DNA of 64,000 nucleotides from Niebla homalea (lineage: Eukaryota > Ascomycota > Lecanoromycetes > Lecanorales > Ramalinaceae): positions 1,798,001-1,862,000 of the forward strand of contig JAHGAU010000006.1 in the NCBI GenBank assembly GCA_019925105.1, in the 5' to 3' direction. This document shows, piece after piece, positions 60,201 to 64,000 of this stretch. A program made the position numbers and the translations under genes. How positions within the stretch are numbered: position 1 is the stretch's first letter; every line of letters starts with the position of its first letter. The notes beneath the pieces were generated by a model. That model saw nothing but the letters and a program-made list of their open reading frames with translations. It was not told where the DNA came from and ran no database searches.

Positions 60201-62819
60201 TCGACGGCGTTATATACCCCGATCCTATATTAATAAATAAAGTAATAATATAAAATATAATAATTAAAATGGTTAATAAATTAAAGAAGGATAAAGCCCC
60301 GGGATTAAATAAAATCCTTAATAGATTCTTATTAACAATAATATTACCGTTTAAAAAGGTTTTTATTTACTTTTTTAAGTATATTTTAACGTTAATTATT
60401 ATTTATATAAGTTTAAGGAAATAAAAACAATTATCTTTAAGAAGTTTAATAAGCCGGATTACTTTAAAGTAAAGTCTTATAAACTTATTATACTTTTTTA
60501 TATATTAAAGAAAACCTTAAAAATAATAATAATAAAGATCCTTTACGATTATATAGAAAACTATAGACTTCTCCCCGATTAATAAATAAAAATAAAGAAA
60601 AATTAATTAATAAAAATAGCCCTTAAAGGATTAATTAACAACATATATATAATATAAAATTACGGGAAAAAGCATATTATAAGTCTTTTTTCTCTTAATA
60701 TTATAGGTACCTTTAATAAAATAAATTATTAAAGGTTATTTTATAACTTAAGGAAAAAGGGAATATTATTTTTCTTAATTAAATAAATAAAGAATTTCTT
60801 AAGTAATTAAGTTACGTCGATTAACCTAGGATAAAAGATAAGTTTAATAAAGCCCGCTATAACGGGAATTCTTTAAGGATTATTTATTTTTTTTATATTA
60901 TTTTTATTCTTTAACGGTTTATTAATTAAAAAGCTTATTAAGTTAAAATAAAAAATTTAAGTTAAAAGCTTTATTAATAACGTTTACCTTTTAATTTATA
61001 ATATTTTCATATATATAAACTATTTAAAATTAAAATAAATTTATAAAATCTATCTTTAATAAGTAAAAACTTATAAGGCTTAATTTACGCCGTATAAATA
61101 TAAATTCGTTTATATAATTAAAAGCTTAAAGTTATATAATATAATAGTTATAATAAACTTAAATAAAATTATAATAAAGCCGGATACCAATATTAAAATC
61201 CTTAACCTTTAAATAAATAAGAAGCTCGATTAAAAAGACTATATAAGAAAAATTTAAAAGAAAATAACTTTATAGGAAAAAAACCTTATTTATTTTATTA
61301 TATTAATATAAAGAATTACGTTATAGAAGGCCCGGATTGTTTATTAAGTTATAATAAAATTAATTATAATATATATTATAATTATTTAATATATATTTAA
61401 AAGTACTCCGGGAAATAGGAAGGAACTTATTTAAATATTATAGAAAGTCTAAAACCGGTATTTAAAAGTAATTAATAATATTTATAAAGTAACCTTTATT
61501 TTAATATTAAAGTCTAAAATCTTTATATTATTAATTAAGGTCTTATTAAATTAAATAATTACTTAAATAAGGTTAAAAAGATATATATACTTAATTACGA
61601 TAATAGGAAACGGATGGATCCGTTAGAATTTTAATAAGTTTTAAGTTAAAGGGAATAAATTAAAGATATTTATCCCCCCTTTTATTAAGATAAAATAAAA
61701 ATAAGCTAAAAAGGAAGTTAATTTTACCGGTATCCCGGAGGTTAATTTAAACGTATATAAATTCCTATTAAACGTAAAAAAAACCGAGATTAAAAGGATT
61801 TAAAAAATAAAAACTATAATAATTATTTTATAAATTACGATAAAGTGGATTAAACGTTGACGGAAATATAAGGACTTTATATTTTAAAGTTATTATTATT
61901 TAGCTTTTAACGATAAAAAGATTATTAATAAGTATTTCTACTATTATAATATTATAAAAAAGGATAATAATATATTAACAATTTAACTTTAAACGGGTAA
62001 GAATGGTTTAATTTACTTTTTATTTATTATATATACCGGAAATTAAATAAACGCCGGATATAAATATAAATAAAGAAAATAAAACGTTATATATATTTTT
62101 ATTTTTTATCTTTTATTTACGGAAACTAAATTAAAACTTATTATAAAAGTTAATACTTATAATTATTATTAAATATTATCTATAAAGTAAGGTATCCGGG
62201 TAATTATTAAGTTTATAATATTTATTGGATTATTATTATAGTTTAATTTTATTATAAAGATAAATAAGGTCATTAAAGATTTTACGGAAAAGGCTTATTA
62301 TTAATTAAAGAAGAAAAAAAGAATCGGAAACCGGTTATATTAATTATATAAATTAAAAAGTATCTTTTATAATTATACAAATATAATAATAAATACTTAT
62401 TAAAAATCCTTAAAAAAGTTAACGGCGATAATAATATAAAAGGGGTATATATTAAATACGTAAATATTAATAAAAATATTTAAAGACATTACGTAAGGTT
62501 AAAGTAATATAAACGTATAAAAGAATAGAAAAGCAATAAGTTTAAAAGTAGCCCCTATAAAGATACGGTTATAATATTATAAATTTTCTTAAGGGAGTTA
62601 AAATATAAAAAATATATAAATAAATTATTACTTTTTAAACAGCTATTAATATCCTTTACCTTAAGGGATAAAGGGTAAAGGCCTAATAAATATCGGTTTT
62701 TACCTTAACGTTATAAGTATCTGGTTTTTACGGTTATTAATAAGGTTAAAAGGCCGCGTATTAAGGAACGCCGGAATTAGCTTAACTAGATCCGTAGTAT
62801 AAATCAATCAATCAATCAA
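57018..62819 (+). mobile_element. Tad1-like non-LTR retrotransposon (LINE), RIP-degraded
   Basis: ORF1 is represented by a 68-codon open start (57018-57224) followed by a frame with many stops and a zinc-knuckle-like remnant at about 58,440-58,560. ORF2 landmarks on the same strand are the endonuclease end (NYIPI, from SDHLPI, at about 59,580), RT block KAPG...NRFL at 60,293-60,340 and the YVDD-type RT box reading FINN at 60,970-60,981 followed by a WAARHG-type region. The copy ends in a short tail of AATC units (to 62,819). The outer 5' boundary is uncertain (between 56,818 and 57,018). Confidence 0.75.
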
Positions 62820-62947
62820 GTATTATAGGTAATTTAAGTATAAATTCTTCGAGGACTATAGTAAAGCCTATAAATAGGGTTTTATCTTCGTTATTATCGC
62901 CGTTACCGTTATCGACTTTAATATTACCGTTATTATATATATAATAT
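62820..62947. other. 128-bp spacer between two LINE tails
   Basis: Sequence between the AATC tail of the plus-strand LINE and the GATT tail of the minus-strand copy. It has more GC-containing triplets than its surroundings but no recognisable feature. Confidence 0.5.
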
Positions 62948-64000
62948 TGATTGATTGATTGATTGATTTATATTACGGATCTAGTTAAACTAATTCCGGC
63001 GTTCCTTAATACTTGGCTATTTAACCTTATTAATAACCGTAAAAAACCCGATATCTATAAGGTTAAGAATAAAAACCGGTATTTACCCAGCCTTTATTTA
63101 CGTCTTAAGGGTTAAGAATATTTATAGCCATTTAGAAAATAAGAATTTATTTATACGCTTTTTCTAAGAAAACCTATAATATTACGATTAAATCCACTTA
63201 AAGGTTACCCTTAAACTTATTATTTTTCCGTTATTTTATAGATTTATTTAATATTAAAATTTCAGAATTCTAATTATATTATTAAATATTTTTACCGATA
63301 TATATATTATTATTATTTTATTTATATAATTTTATTAACCGATATAGTATTATTTTTTATACCGCCCCGGTATTTATAGCCCCTTTAACTTTTTATTAAA
63401 TATAGTTTTTTTACCGTTATTTTTTACCCCCGGGTTAATAATAAGGTTTCTTAATTAAATCTTTAATTATTTCCTTTATTTCTTTAATTAAATTAAATTA
63501 TAATAATAAACTTATAATTATTATAAATTTAATAGCCGCTTTAATACCCTTTTTATTAATAAGTATTTAACGATAATTATTAATCCTTACCTTTTTAATT
63601 AATCCCGGTTTAAGTTCTTTAAATAATAAATAAGAGATTAATATATATATAATATTTTACTTTTATTTTTTATATTTATAATTAACGTTAATCCGGTTAC
63701 CGGTATATATAATAAAAAAAAAGTAAATTAAGCCGTTTTTATTTATCTAGAGTTAAATTATTAATACGTTATTGCCTTTCTTTATAATCCCGTAACGCCG
63801 GAGATATTTATTAATAACCTTATTATTATTTAACGCCGGGTACCGTTACCCTTAAAAGATTAATTCTTTATATTTATATTAATACTTTATTTACCTTTTT
63901 ATGATTTATAGGGTAATTATTATTAATTTTACCCTTATGGTTTTTTTCTTTTTTACCACTTTTACTTTAAATAAGAATTTATATACTTTTACGTTAACTT
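62948..64000 (-). mobile_element. Second LINE copy, opposite orientation (cut by window edge)
   Basis: Its minus strand starts (3' end) with the GATT/AATC tail at 62948-62966 and then matches the 3' end of the first LINE read backwards. The match covers TTAAGGAACGCCGGAATTAG and continues outward for at least 400 bp with C/T and G/A differences and small gaps. It extends beyond the window. Confidence 0.75.

Larger units (their letters stand above)
43018..64000. other. AT-rich, RIP-degraded repeat block
   Basis: Composition changes abruptly at about 43,018 to overwhelmingly A+T with TA-rich dinucleotides. Almost no reading frame survives. All identifiable content is transposon-derived. Patches of normal composition remain in the LTRs and in the small element at 45,751-47,170. 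Confidence 0.9.

Noticed and set aside
62803..62966. AATC/GATT repeats as telomere or centromere sequence
   Set aside because: There are only about four units on each side, each at the end of a LINE copy, which fits retrotransposon tails.
43018..64000. AT-rich block as an inserted mitochondrial segment
   Set aside because: LTR pairs with target duplications, LINE and gypsy remnants and directional C-to-T/G-to-A decay show nuclear transposons; no mitochondrial gene is seen.
1..64000. tRNA, rRNA or CRISPR features
   Set aside because: I found no cloverleaf-like or rRNA-like sequence and no regularly spaced short repeats; a tRNAscan run would be needed to exclude tRNAs fully.

Overview
The window is nuclear DNA of a filamentous ascomycete (Pezizomycotina). 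Its genes carry short introns (about 50-150 bp) with fungal splice sites. Protein families include a highly reducing fungal PKS, a Zn2Cys6 regulator, a XanA-type xanthine dioxygenase, a fungal NT-C2 protein and a STAND relic. The last third is an AT-rich block of transposons showing the C-to-T/G-to-A decay of repeat-induced point mutation (RIP). The species cannot be named from the sequence alone.

Layout. 1-1190: ankyrin-repeat pseudogene (-). 2072-4799: mitochondrial SLS1-like protein (+), overlapping by 9 bp the 3' end of a RAD51-paralog-like ATPase (4791-6157, -). 6535-7469: Gly/Ala/Lys-rich protein with an internal repeat (+). 8036-9605: NT-C2 protein (-) with a 17-nt microexon. 10025-11308: xanthine dioxygenase XanA (-). 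12374-14110: broken NACHT/STAND gene (+). 15323-17290: six-exon MFS exporter (-) with an 18-nt microexon. 18499-20276: decayed cytochrome P450 (+). 21093-28990: five-exon highly reducing PKS (-), 2545 aa, KS-AT-DH-cMT-ER-KR-ACP. 29925-31114: 3-ketosphinganine-reductase-like SDR (-). 31608-33193: PLP-dependent alpha-oxoamine synthase (+). 33430-35920: Zn2Cys6 regulator (-). 37541-39366: DHA2 MFS exporter (-). 40505-42341: intact P450 (+). From about 43,018 to the end: RIP-degraded AT-rich DNA with two nested LTR elements, a 7.7-kb Ty3/gypsy element and two Tad1-like LINEs in tail-to-tail orientation.

How the genes work together. The PKS has no releasing domain. An alpha-oxoamine synthase can release a polyketide by condensing it with an amino acid, leaving an amino-ketone. 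A neighbouring 3-ketosphinganine-reductase-type SDR can then reduce the ketone to an amino alcohol. This is the logic of sphinganine-analogue pathways (fumonisin, AAL toxin, sphingofungin). A P450, an exporter and a regulator complete a compact cluster at about 21.1-42.3 kb. The 9-mer CGGGTTCCG (a CGG-N3-CCG layout) occurs upstream of the PKS, in the shared SDR/synthase promoter and in the shared exporter/P450 promoter, which suggests control by the cluster's own Zn2Cys6 factor. The product is not predictable from sequence.

The cluster lies directly against the AT-rich block. The adjacent decayed P450 on its other side suggests that the pathway has lost or is losing a step.
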